A stretch of DNA of 64,000 bases. Source: Microbacterium aurantiacum. GTDB lineage: Bacteria > Actinomycetota > Actinomycetes > Actinomycetales > Microbacteriaceae. The notes under the pieces are model-generated. The model saw only the letters and a program-made list of their open reading frames with translations. It did not search any database and had not been told where the DNA came from. Below, piece after piece: positions 46,231 through 53,570 of the stretch (position 1 is the stretch's first letter; the number at the start of each line of letters is the position of its first letter). The stretch lies in the NCBI RefSeq assembly GCF_002872075.1, contig NZ_PGGU01000029.1, forward strand, positions 9,435 through 73,434. Direction: 5' to 3'. The translations under genes were made by a program, and so were the position numbers.

Positions 46231-46895
46231 GCGAGATGAACGACCTGGGAGTGGAGCTCCGGTACGGCATCCCTCCGTTCCGGTTCGTGCTGCCGCCGGG
46301 GTGGGTGACCCATCTGCCGACCAATGCGGGGCAGCAGGAGGACGTCCGCAAGGCGAGCGCGATCTTCATGCACGCCGGACGCCCTGATCTCGACGCCGAG
46401 TTCCGCGGCATGATGGCCCGCGCCAACCAGGGCATGCGTCAGACCAAGGTGTTCGCCGTCTATCGGCAGGAGGACGTGCCGATGGACGAGCTGCTTCCGC
46501 TCAGCATCACGGCCTCCGCCTTGACCGCTCCGGATGGTGAGAACCTTGACGCCTGGGTCTCGGAGGCGTTCCGGACACGCGGAGCCGTTTTCCTCGACGA
46601 GCACCTGAAGCACATCGTCCGGTGGGCGTCGGAGTCGACGCGCCCGGCCGGGGCTGCGGCGATCGACGGCGTGAGCGGGCGCAATCTCACGTACGTCATC
46701 CCAGTGCCGGGCACTCTCCGGCGCAAAGCACTCGTCTTCACCTCGACGATAGTGATTCCCGATGGTGCGGTGATCTCCGACGACGTGCTGAACGGCATCG
46801 AGCTCCTCAGCGACGCGATGGTCTCCACGTTCGCATGGGAGCAGCTCGTGGAGGAGCCGGCGGTGGCCGCCTTGTCGAACGCCGCGGACGACTGA
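46227..46895 (+). CDS. Cassette B LPPGW-family protein
   Basis: 222 residues from ATG 46227 (ATGA overlap with the previous stop). Family motifs: FVLPPGWVTHLP near residue 20, HAGRPDLDAEF near 50, and TYVIPVPGTLRRKALVF near 155. Closest in this window to 39881-40498; also related to 49972-50610. Soluble, no signal peptide. It closes cassette B before operator 6. Confidence 0.75.
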   Translation: MSEMNDLGVELRYGIPPFRFVLPPGWVTHLPTNAGQQEDVRKASAIFMHAGRPDLDAEFRGMMARANQGMRQTKVFAVYRQEDVPMDELLPLSITASALTAPDGENLDAWVSEAFRTRGAVFLDEHLKHIVRWASESTRPAGAAAIDGVSGRNLTYVIPVPGTLRRKALVFTSTIVIPDGAVISDDVLNGIELLSDAMVSTFAWEQLVEEPAVAALSNAADD

Positions 46896-46900
46896 CGGGG

Positions 46901-46930
46901 AGGTCGATGGGGAGTTGTCCCCATCGACCT
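46901..46930 (+). promoter_or_regulatory. Operator 6 (core 46907-46924, extended palindrome)
   Basis: The core ATGGGGA-GTTG-TCCCCAT is extended to perfect 13-bp arms, six bases after the cassette B stop. The core ends 23 bases before TAACCT (46948-46953), the likely -10 of cassette C; ATG 46975 follows. Confidence 0.8.
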
Positions 46931-46974
46931 CGTCGGTACTCGCTCGGTAACCTCGACTCGACGGGAGGGTCACG

Positions 46975-47307
46975 ATGACTGATGGGGTCTGGGTCAAATA
47001 CACCGAGCTGAATCAGGTGAACGAGAAGCTGAAGCGCATCGTCACCGAGCTCGAAGAGGCAGGGTCCCGCACCGAGGACTTGCAGGACGCGATCGGGAGC
47101 GGCTATCCCTATCAGCGGCTCAGTGACAAGGTGCACGACTTCGAGGGGCAGTGGGACGACCGCCGCCGTGACCTCACCCGTGACATCAAGAAAGTGCAGG
47201 AGCATTTCCAGGGCGTCCTGGACGGCCTCGAAGACTGGGATTCCAGCACCGCCGCGCAGTTCGAGGTCGATGCGACCGGCGACAACCACACACCGCAGCC
47301 GGTCTGA
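46975..47307 (+). CDS. Cassette C small helical protein with WDD motif
   Basis: 110 residues, paralog of 37744 and 43056. Shared blocks are ELEEAGSRTEDLQDAIG (about 25-41) and FEGQWDDRRRDL (about 60-71); here the Asn of WND is Asp. All helical with a polar tail. ATG 46975 follows GGGAGGGTCACG. Confidence 0.75.
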   Translation: MTDGVWVKYTELNQVNEKLKRIVTELEEAGSRTEDLQDAIGSGYPYQRLSDKVHDFEGQWDDRRRDLTRDIKKVQEHFQGVLDGLEDWDSSTAAQFEVDATGDNHTPQPV

Positions 47308-47322
47308 GCGAAGGACGAGCCC

Positions 47323-48564
47323 ATGGTCATGCCTTTTTCTCCCGCCGGGCGCGGGATATGCGATCTCAGCGGAGATGCCGCGACGATCCGTCGCCGTGGA
47401 AACGAGATCACCTCGCTGGGGAACCAGATGATCGACGGTGCCGACTTCCTCGCGTCTCTGGCCGAGCAGACGACGGAGCAGCGCGGCAAGGCGGTCGAGA
47501 AGCTCCGCGAGATCGTCGGAGACACCCACGTGGAGCTACGGCGGGCCGGACGCATGTACCAGCCGACAGGGCCGGTTCTCGTGTCGTACGCCACGAGCCT
47601 CGCCGAGGCGCAACCGCGGGTGAACGCCGCTGTCACGGAGTGCCGGACGCTCTGGAGCGCATATGACGGTGCGCCCGGCCTCATGCCGGGCGAGCGGGGG
47701 CCCGTCCCGGACGACCAAGAGGGCACTCCGGAGGCGGAGGAGCAAGCCGACCAGGATGCGGCCAAGCAGGATAAGTACGAGGCGTTCATCGCCCAGGCGC
47801 GGATCTTCGATTCGGAGATCGACACCTGGGAGGATGCCTTCGACACGGCCGTGAGCGGCATCGGGGACATCCTCGACGGGAGCATCGAAGACGGCTTCTG
47901 GGACGACGTCGACGGCTTCGTCGCAGGTACGCTGCAGGTGCTTCAGGTCATCGGCATCATCGTCGCGATCGCCGGGATCATCATCGGCGGCCCGATCATC
48001 GCGCTCATCGCCGGCATCGTGGGCGTGCTCACCCTCGCGCTCACGATCTACCAGTTCTGTCGCAGCGATACGGGGATGACAGAGCTCATCCTCGCCATCG
48101 TGGGCGTCATCCCGTTCGGCAGCATGGGCAAACTCTTCCAGGGAGGCGCGGGACGACTGGCGTTCCTGGGCGACACGTTCATGGCGTTCAAGCCTTCCAG
48201 CTGGACGGCCGCGATCTCGCAGGGCCAGAACCTGACCATGATCAGCCGGTTCGCCGGCGGTGGCTTCAGCGGATTGCTCGCCGGAGGACGGGAGTTCCTC
48301 ACGATGAACAATCCTGCCGGCGTCGGCGACGTCATGACCCGCCTGATGTTCGGCAAAGACGTCAAGGGGCTCACGGGCATGATCGACGCGATGTCGGGCG
48401 GCGCGAACGGGTTCTGCAACTCGACGACGATCGCGGCCGGCTGGGAGTTCGCGTACACCGTCATCTCCGGCTCGTGGAAGCTCGGCGACAAGATCGCGAC
48501 CTGGACGGGCAACGGCGGCAAGGGGCCGAGCGGCTCTGTGCCGTGGGTGGGGGCGGTGCTGTGA
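47323..48564 (+). CDS. Cassette C large putative T7SS substrate with hydrophobic core
   Basis: 413 residues, paralog of 38084 and 43405. The N-terminal block reads LSGDAATIRRRGNEITSLGNQM. The acidic linker contains GTPEAEEQADQD. The hydrophobic region at about 200-245 has GIIIGGPIIALIAGIVGVL and VGVIPFGSMGKLFQGG. The C-terminus is unique apart from GSWKLGDKIATW, which recalls cassette B. No signal peptide, no known catalytic motif. ATG 47323 follows GAAGGACGAG. Confidence 0.78.
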   Translation: MVMPFSPAGRGICDLSGDAATIRRRGNEITSLGNQMIDGADFLASLAEQTTEQRGKAVEKLREIVGDTHVELRRAGRMYQPTGPVLVSYATSLAEAQPRVNAAVTECRTLWSAYDGAPGLMPGERGPVPDDQEGTPEAEEQADQDAAKQDKYEAFIAQARIFDSEIDTWEDAFDTAVSGIGDILDGSIEDGFWDDVDGFVAGTLQVLQVIGIIVAIAGIIIGGPIIALIAGIVGVLTLALTIYQFCRSDTGMTELILAIVGVIPFGSMGKLFQGGAGRLAFLGDTFMAFKPSSWTAAISQGQNLTMISRFAGGGFSGLLAGGREFLTMNNPAGVGDVMTRLMFGKDVKGLTGMIDAMSGGANGFCNSTTIAAGWEFAYTVISGSWKLGDKIATWTGNGGKGPSGSVPWVGAVL

Positions 48565-49163
48565 GCGCGGTCTGGGTCCTCGACGGGGAGAGCGTGAACC
48601 CGGGTTGGCTTCCGGTCCCCGAGACGATCGACGACGCCTGGGTCGCGGCGAACGCCGCTGAGCTGCGGAGTGCATGGGGCGATGCGTGGCTTCCGGTGCA
48701 CGACGAGCTCGTCCCCGCGATACTGCGTGCCGGGCCGGCGCACCGTCGACCCGAGGACGCCTTCTGCTTCCAGATCTGGCCTGCGAGCGGGCCGGTCTGC
48801 CTGTTCGTGCACGCCGCCGTCGGCCGACTCGACCCGGCGATCGATCTCCCCGCCCCCGGCGACGCGCTGCTGTACCAGGCCGCCGGACTCGGTGCCGGAC
48901 TGCAGGTCCCTTTCGTCCAACGCGTCGCGGACACTGAAGTCCTCGGACTCGAGTACTTGTTTCAGGCTGCCGAGCAGGCAGTGACGGTCCTGGTCGAGCC
49001 GACGCTTCCGGAACTCCTGCAGCCGCTGATGCCGGCGATCCACTCGTTCGTGCAGTCGTTGACGCTCACCGCCTCCGACGGCCGCCGGTTCGAGGCCGTG
49101 CCGCCTGGGCTGCCCGAGGCGACGGCAGCAGCGTCCTGGCTTGATACTCTGACCGTACGATGA
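48561..49163 (+). CDS. Cassette C accessory protein, about 200 residues
   Basis: 200 residues from GTG 48561 (GTGA overlap). Starts MSAVWVLDGESVNPGWLPVP. Counterpart of 39349 and 44712 by place and by the C-terminal pattern GLEYLFQAAEQAVTVLVEP followed by an LP-rich final helix. Soluble. Function unknown. Confidence 0.7.
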   Translation: MSAVWVLDGESVNPGWLPVPETIDDAWVAANAAELRSAWGDAWLPVHDELVPAILRAGPAHRRPEDAFCFQIWPASGPVCLFVHAAVGRLDPAIDLPAPGDALLYQAAGLGAGLQVPFVQRVADTEVLGLEYLFQAAEQAVTVLVEPTLPELLQPLMPAIHSFVQSLTLTASDGRRFEAVPPGLPEATAAASWLDTLTVR

Positions 49164-49975
49164 CCTCTCCCTACGCGGACGCCCGGGAATGGGCGCGTGA
49201 CCAGTCGTTGGCGAACACCCCGCGGCTCGCGCGGCTCGAAGCCTTCGCCTTTCAGCAGCATCCGGAGATCGCCGCCGGCTTCGGACCGGACGGCGCCTCG
49301 CTCGCCGCTCGCTGGAAGCCTCGATCCGTCGTGCGCTCAGGTGCCGGCATCGCATTCGCCCTGCTCGGCATCGCCGGGTTGATCGCGCCTCTCGCCGGGG
49401 TCGCCCTGTACGCGACCGGACTCTCGATGTTCGCTCTGGTCGATCCGCTTCCACCCGAGGTCGCCGTTCCGGGCGCCGGCATCTGTTTCGCCGTCGCCGT
49501 CGTCGCACAGCTCGTGCTGTGGTTCGCCTGGCTGCGTGAAGGAGCGACCTGGTCGCCAGGTACCTTGACGATGACGGCGGCCGCCGCCGTGATGGCCGGG
49601 TTCGCCGCGATCGGCCTGCCGCGGATCGCCGCGGACCGGGACTACGACCTCGGCGGATGGCTGTGGCCGATCATCGCGACGTTCGTCGTCGCGACGGCAC
49701 TCACCGCAGCGATCCTGCTGCGCCGCAGGCACCGCGTCGCAGTCGTCGAGGACCCGGCCCCATCGGCGCCCACGCTGAGCGACCGGGAGCGAGGGCGGAT
49801 GCTGGCGCGTGAGCTGCCGGAGCTCGAGCGGACGCGCATCCGCGCGGACCGCGACGACGCCCTGCGCATTCTTCACGAACGCGGCCTCCTTGACGAGGAC
49901 ACTCTGGCCCGCGCGCTCGCTGCCGACCTCGGCACGCTGTTCACCATGGATCCCATCGGGAGGGACGCGACGTGA
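49160..49975 (+). CDS. Cassette C four-helix membrane protein
   Basis: 271 residues from ATG 49160 (ATGA overlap). A soluble N-terminus of about 55 residues leads into four membrane helices between about 58 and 190. A soluble tail with LSDRERGRMLARELPELE and HERGLLDEDTLARAL follows. Same topology and place as 40495-41373 of cassette A. Family unknown; a membrane partner or immunity role is possible. Confidence 0.72.
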   Translation: MTSPYADAREWARDQSLANTPRLARLEAFAFQQHPEIAAGFGPDGASLAARWKPRSVVRSGAGIAFALLGIAGLIAPLAGVALYATGLSMFALVDPLPPEVAVPGAGICFAVAVVAQLVLWFAWLREGATWSPGTLTMTAAAAVMAGFAAIGLPRIAADRDYDLGGWLWPIIATFVVATALTAAILLRRRHRVAVVEDPAPSAPTLSDRERGRMLARELPELERTRIRADRDDALRILHERGLLDEDTLARALAADLGTLFTMDPIGRDAT

Positions 49976-50610
49976 CTGATCTGAACGAGCGGGAGGAGAG
50001 GGTCAGTCTGCGAGAGACGCTCGGAGGCGAGCCCGATCCCGACTTCACCCTGGTGCTGCCACCCGGGTGGCAGCGCCGTGCCGTCACCCAGGCCGAGCAG
50101 GATCGGATGATCGGCGAGATGCGCGGGCGCCTGCTCACCGCGCACCGGCCGGAGCTGTACGCGCGGATGCGGCAGCTGACGACGGAGGCCTTCACGCAGA
50201 TGCGGAAGGTCTCGACAGTGGCGATGTTCCTCCCGGTCGGAGAGGACGCGCTCTACCTGCCGGCATCCATCACCGCGAGCATCCTGCATGCCGAAGCGGG
50301 AGCGAATCTCGACCCCCTGGTGCGCACGATGATCGATCGCGACGGAGCGACACCGCTGCTCGGAGACAAGCGGATCCTGCGCGCTGAGCGGCAGACGACG
50401 CAGAGCCTGGACGGCGAGACGGCCGCTGTGACGACCGTCGTGCACCTCACGCCGGTTCCCGGCAGCGAGCGTCGGCGTGCGCTGCAGTTGACCACCGTGA
50501 TCGTGCATCCCACGGATGTCCCCGCCGATGATCCGCCGCTGGTGGCGATGAAGGCGCTCGTCGATGTGTGCGCGTCGACGCTGAGTTGGTTGCCTGCACC
50601 CACGCCGTAG
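49972..50610 (+). CDS. Cassette C LPPGW-family protein
   Basis: 212 residues from GTG 49972 (GTGA overlap). It reads SLRETLGGEP near the start, then TLVLPPGWQRRAV (about 24-36), ITASILHAEAGANLDP near 100, and LTPVPGSERRRALQL near 160. More diverged than the A and B members (HRPELYARM in place of GRPDL). Closes cassette C before operator 7. Confidence 0.74.
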   Translation: MTDLNEREERVSLRETLGGEPDPDFTLVLPPGWQRRAVTQAEQDRMIGEMRGRLLTAHRPELYARMRQLTTEAFTQMRKVSTVAMFLPVGEDALYLPASITASILHAEAGANLDPLVRTMIDRDGATPLLGDKRILRAERQTTQSLDGETAAVTTVVHLTPVPGSERRRALQLTTVIVHPTDVPADDPPLVAMKALVDVCASTLSWLPAPTP

Positions 50611-50623
50611 CGAGCGATGTCAG

Positions 50624-50641
50624 ATGGGGAGTTGTCCCCAT
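50624..50641 (+). promoter_or_regulatory. Operator 7 (ATGGGGA-GTTG-TCCCCAT)
   Basis: Perfect consensus, 13 bases after the cassette C stop. It ends 23 bases before TATGGT (50665-50670), followed by the shared leader GGTATCGGGCCGGAGGGG (50674-50691). ATG 50724 follows 82 bases after the palindrome. Confidence 0.82.
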
Positions 50642-50723
50642 CGACAGTCTTGTTCGGGCTTCCGTATGGTGTAGGTATCGGGCCGGAGGGGTCCGGATCC
50701 ATGACGAGTAGTGGGAGTTGATG

Positions 50724-51011
50724 ATGGCTGATTTCGGTGCATCTTATGCGGAGATGGAGCAGGTGGCGTCGTCGCTGTCGCAGGCTCGTGATGACATTCA
50801 GGGGCAGTTGGACACCCTGAAGGGTCAGGTCGACACCCTTCTGGGTGAGGACTTCAAGACGCAGCACGCGTCGGGCAAGTTCGGTGAGGGTTATGGCGAG
50901 CTGACCACGGGTCTGAAGACTGCGGTGGATGGTATCAACGACATGTCCGAGTCGCTGCTCGGGATGATGCGTGCGATCCAGGATCTGGACACGCAGCTCG
51001 CCGGCGGCTGA
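50724..51011 (+). CDS. WXG100-like small secreted protein, copy 3
   Basis: Same 95-residue protein as copies 1 and 2; coding DNA appears identical to copy 2. It has its own promoter and terminator and is the last gene of the T7SS locus on this side. The next gene is on the opposite strand. Confidence 0.85.
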   Translation: MADFGASYAEMEQVASSLSQARDDIQGQLDTLKGQVDTLLGEDFKTQHASGKFGEGYGELTTGLKTAVDGINDMSESLLGMMRAIQDLDTQLAGG

Positions 51012-51029
51012 ACCACGGCAGCGTTTCCG

Positions 51030-51060
51030 GAGGGGGTCGACCATGACGGTCGGCCCCCTC
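51030..51060 (+). terminator. Hairpin terminator after esx copy 3
   Basis: GAGGGGGTCGACC (51030-51042) pairs with GGTCGGCCCCCTC (51048-51060) with one G-T wobble and the same ATGAC loop as at copy 2. It lies just before the converging gene at 51074 and could serve both strands. Confidence 0.7.
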
Positions 51061-51073
51061 TGGCGTTGAGTCG

Positions 51074-51544
51074 TCAGGCGCCGGCGTCGGCCAGGTGGCG
51101 GGAGTCGTGGCTGAGGACCTTCACCATAATGCCGCGGCGGCGCAGCTCGGCCACCGCGCGCGTGCCCTCCTCGGCATCGCGGCCGAGAGCGTTGACATTG
51201 GCCACCACCAGCACGTCGCCCGGCTTCAGGGTCGCGATGAGTCGTCCCAGCCGCTCGCCCCAGCTCTCCAGGATGTCGGGTGCAGGGTGACGGAATCCCT
51301 CGATCGGCACGCCGAAGCGGGTGAGATCCTCACGCTGCTTCACGACCGACGGCATCCCCTCGCGGGCGACCACCAGACCCACGAGTCGTGAGCCGTCCGG
51401 ACGTGCCGACCAGAAGTCGCGGTTCTGCTGCAACTCGGTGAAGCACTTCGGGCACTCGGCCGCGGCATGCGGCAGATGCACCGGGCTGGTCCTGGCCTCG
51501 TCGACGGGCAGGGCCCCTGTCGTCAGATCGGTCGTATCGGTCAT
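51074..51544 (-). CDS. Resolvase-like (serine recombinase N-terminal) protein, divergent active site
   Basis: 156 residues from ATG 51544, which has GGAGGT six bases upstream; ATG 51565 is too far from that site. An N-terminal single CPKC pair precedes a resolvase-fold segment: LVGLVVAREG, QREDLTRFGVPIEGF, GRLIATLKPGDVLVVANVNALGRD, AVAELRRRGIMVKVLS. The family's RVS block with the nucleophilic Ser is altered (VVAREGMPS), and the usual RLDRLGR is NVNALGR. No DNA-binding tail follows. It is therefore more likely a fold relative or regulator than an active recombinase. It lies downstream of mdh on the same strand. Confidence 0.75.
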   Translation of the reverse strand: MTDTTDLTTGALPVDEARTSPVHLPHAAAECPKCFTELQQNRDFWSARPDGSRLVGLVVAREGMPSVVKQREDLTRFGVPIEGFRHPAPDILESWGERLGRLIATLKPGDVLVVANVNALGRDAEEGTRAVAELRRRGIMVKVLSHDSRHLADAGA

Positions 51545-51598
51545 CGGCGCACCTCCAGCATCCATTCTGCCTTGCCGTGCCGACTTGTGGTGACCTGT

Positions 51599-52588
51599 TC
51601 AGAGCATCCCGAGGGCCCGCACCGCCTCGCGCTCCTCGACGAGCTCGGCGACGGAGGCGTCGACCCGCGCACGTGCCCATTCGCTGAGCTCCAGCCCTTC
51701 GACGATCTGCCATTCGCCGGCGACGGAACGCACGGGGAACGACGAGATCAGCCCCTCCGGAACTCCGTACTCGCCGCGGGAGACGACACCGGCACTGGTC
51801 CAGTCCTCGGTGCCGCGCACCCAGTCCCGCACGTGGTCGATCGTCGCGCTGGCGGCCGACGCCACAGACGACGAACCGCGCACCTCGATGATCTCGGCCC
51901 CGCGCTTCGCGACCCGCGGGATGAAGGTGTTCTCCAGCCACTCCGGCACATCGCCGACGATCGCGGCCAGTGCCTCCGACACCGGACGCCCGTCGACCGT
52001 GGCGTGCGACACATCGGGGAACTGCGTCGCCGAATGGTTGCCCCAGATCGGCACACGCTGGACACTCCCGACCCGCGCTCCCAGTACCTGGGCGAGCTGC
52101 GCCCTGGCCCGGTTCTCGTCGAGGCGGGTGAGGGCCGTGAAGCGCTCCGAGGGCACGCCGTCGGCGGACGCCGCCGCGATCAGCGCGTTCGTGTTCGCCG
52201 GGTTGCCGACGACCGTGACCCGGACCCCCGATGCCGCGTTGGCGGCGATCGCCGCGCCCTGCGGACCGAAGATCCCGGCGTTCGCGGCGAGCAGGTCCGC
52301 ACGTTCCATGCCGGGACCACGGGGCCGGGCGCCCACGAGGAGGGCGAGGTCGCAGCCCTCGAAGCCGACAGCGGGGTCGTCCGTCACCTCGACGTGCTCG
52401 AGCAGGCCGAACGCGCCATCCTGGAGCTCGAGCGCCGCCCCTTCGGCGGCACCGAGGCCCTGCGGGATCTCCAGCAGCCGCAGCCGCACCTTCTCGTCCG
52501 GTCCGAGCATGTCGCCGGCCGCGATCCGGAAGAGCAGGGCATAGCCGATCTGTCCGCCGGCGCCGGTGATGGTGATCGTCGTCGTCAT
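51599..52588 (-). CDS. mdh: Malate dehydrogenase
   Basis: NAD-dependent enzyme of the TCA cycle interconverting malate and oxaloacetate; 329 residues, normal for the cytosolic-type actinobacterial Mdh. The Rossmann motif is ITGAGGQIGYALLFRI (about 7-22). Substrate-binding and catalytic residues lie in LVGARPRGPGMERADLL, VVGNPANTNAL, TRLDENRA and the active-site His in IWGNHSATQFPD. ATG 52588 is preceded by a leaderless -10. The long open frame further upstream overlaps the divergent peptidase gene and is not coding. Confidence 0.97.
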   Translation of the reverse strand: MTTTITITGAGGQIGYALLFRIAAGDMLGPDEKVRLRLLEIPQGLGAAEGAALELQDGAFGLLEHVEVTDDPAVGFEGCDLALLVGARPRGPGMERADLLAANAGIFGPQGAAIAANAASGVRVTVVGNPANTNALIAAASADGVPSERFTALTRLDENRARAQLAQVLGARVGSVQRVPIWGNHSATQFPDVSHATVDGRPVSEALAAIVGDVPEWLENTFIPRVAKRGAEIIEVRGSSSVASAASATIDHVRDWVRGTEDWTSAGVVSRGEYGVPEGLISSFPVRSVAGEWQIVEGLELSEWARARVDASVAELVEEREAVRALGML

Positions 52589-52595
52589 GATTCCG

Positions 52596-52601
52596 AGCCT
52601 A
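52596..52601 (-). promoter_or_regulatory. -10 element TAGGCT for leaderless mdh
   Basis: On the minus strand TAGGCT is followed by seven bases and ATG 52588. Only 45 bases separate mdh from the divergent peptidase gene, so each promoter's -35 region falls on or near the other's -10. Confidence 0.55.
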
Positions 52602-52620
52602 CGTCTGTTCGGCACGGGAG

Positions 52621-52626
52621 TACCCT
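52621..52626 (+). promoter_or_regulatory. -10 element TACCCT for the metallopeptidase
   Basis: TACCCT is followed by seven bases and ATG 52634, a leaderless layout back to back with the mdh promoter. Confidence 0.5.
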
Positions 52627-52633
52627 CGTTTCC

Positions 52634-53503
52634 ATGACCTTCAATCCCGACGCCGACATCTCGGGCAACACCACGCGTCGCCGTGGGCGCAACGCCGCCA
52701 TCGCGGGCGGCGGCGTGGGCGTGCTCGGCATCATCGCGCTCATCGTCGGTCCGATGCTCGGGGTGGATCTCACCCCCCTGCTCGGCGGAGGGACCGGCGG
52801 CGGGACGGAGCCGTCCGGCGGCTCGGTGATCGAGGACTGCAAGACCGGCGCGGATGCCAATGCGGACGTCGATTGCCGCATGGCCGGCGCCCAGGTCGCG
52901 CTCGACGCATTCTGGACGGAGCAGCTCGACGGCTATCGCGCGCCCCAGCTGACCGTCGTCGACGGTCAGACCCCGACGCAGTGCGGCACCGCATCCAACG
53001 CAGTGGGCCCCTTCTACTGCCCGCCCGAGGAAGGCGTGTACCTCGACCCGACGTTCTTCCAGCTGATGCAGCAGCAGTTCGGAGCATCCGCCGGCGACCT
53101 CGCGCAGCTGTACATCGTCGGTCACGAGTGGGGACACCACATCCAGAACATCACCGGTGTGATGGACGCGTACCCCAACAACGGCACCGGTCCCGGAAGC
53201 AACGGCGTGCGCATGGAGCTGCAGGCCGATTGCTACGCCGGAGCGTGGATCGGGCAGATGACCAAGCAGACGGATGCGGATGGCGACCCGTACCTGCTGA
53301 AGCCCACGGAGTCGCAGCTGAACGACGCCATCAATGCGGCGATCACCGTGGGCGACGACCACATCCAGGAGCAGTCCGGATTCGTCAATCCGGAGAGCTT
53401 CACTCACGGCTCCAGCGATCAGCGTCAGTACTGGTTCGCGAATGGATACCAGAACGGTCTGGGCGTCTGCGACACCTTCGCCGTCGCCGAGGGCGACCTG
53501 TAA
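52634..53503 (+). CDS. Neutral zinc metallopeptidase (YpfJ-type), membrane-anchored
   Basis: 289 residues. A short cytosolic N-terminus and one membrane helix (about 24-45) precede an external domain. The zinc-binding HEXXH is in IVGHEWGHHIQN (about 162-173), and the third ligand region is MELQADCYAGAW, matching the putative neutral zinc metallopeptidase family with E. coli YpfJ. Four or more cysteines in the external part could form disulfides. Substrate unknown; possible cell-envelope protein turnover. The start is fixed by the leaderless -10. Confidence 0.92.
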   Translation: MTFNPDADISGNTTRRRGRNAAIAGGGVGVLGIIALIVGPMLGVDLTPLLGGGTGGGTEPSGGSVIEDCKTGADANADVDCRMAGAQVALDAFWTEQLDGYRAPQLTVVDGQTPTQCGTASNAVGPFYCPPEEGVYLDPTFFQLMQQQFGASAGDLAQLYIVGHEWGHHIQNITGVMDAYPNNGTGPGSNGVRMELQADCYAGAWIGQMTKQTDADGDPYLLKPTESQLNDAINAAITVGDDHIQEQSGFVNPESFTHGSSDQRQYWFANGYQNGLGVCDTFAVAEGDL

Positions 53504-53528
53504 TACCAGGAGGTCGTTCTCCCTCGGC

Positions 53529-53534
53529 TAGCCT
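53529..53534 (+). promoter_or_regulatory. -10 element TAGCCT for prolyl aminopeptidase
   Basis: TAGCCT predicts a start near 53541 and a leader of about 30 bases ending in CGGGGGACC before ATG 53571. Confidence 0.45.
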
Positions 53535-53570
53535 GGAAGGCTGAAGTCTTTTCACCGGGTCGGGGGACCA

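Noticed and set aside
38700..48564. Known toxin active sites in the C-termini of the three large cassette proteins
   Set aside because: I looked for HNH, LHH, NAD-glycohydrolase-like and ADP-ribosyltransferase-like motifs and saw none, so no toxin activity is claimed.
37282..51060. Repeated units considered as a CRISPR array
   Set aside because: There are only three repeats of gene size and seven operator sites several kilobases apart; no short spacers or cas genes.
52600..53407. Extending mdh upstream to a 602-residue frame
   Set aside because: The added part is antisense to the metallopeptidase with its HEWGH motif; Mdh begins at the MTTTITITGAGG start with a leaderless -10.
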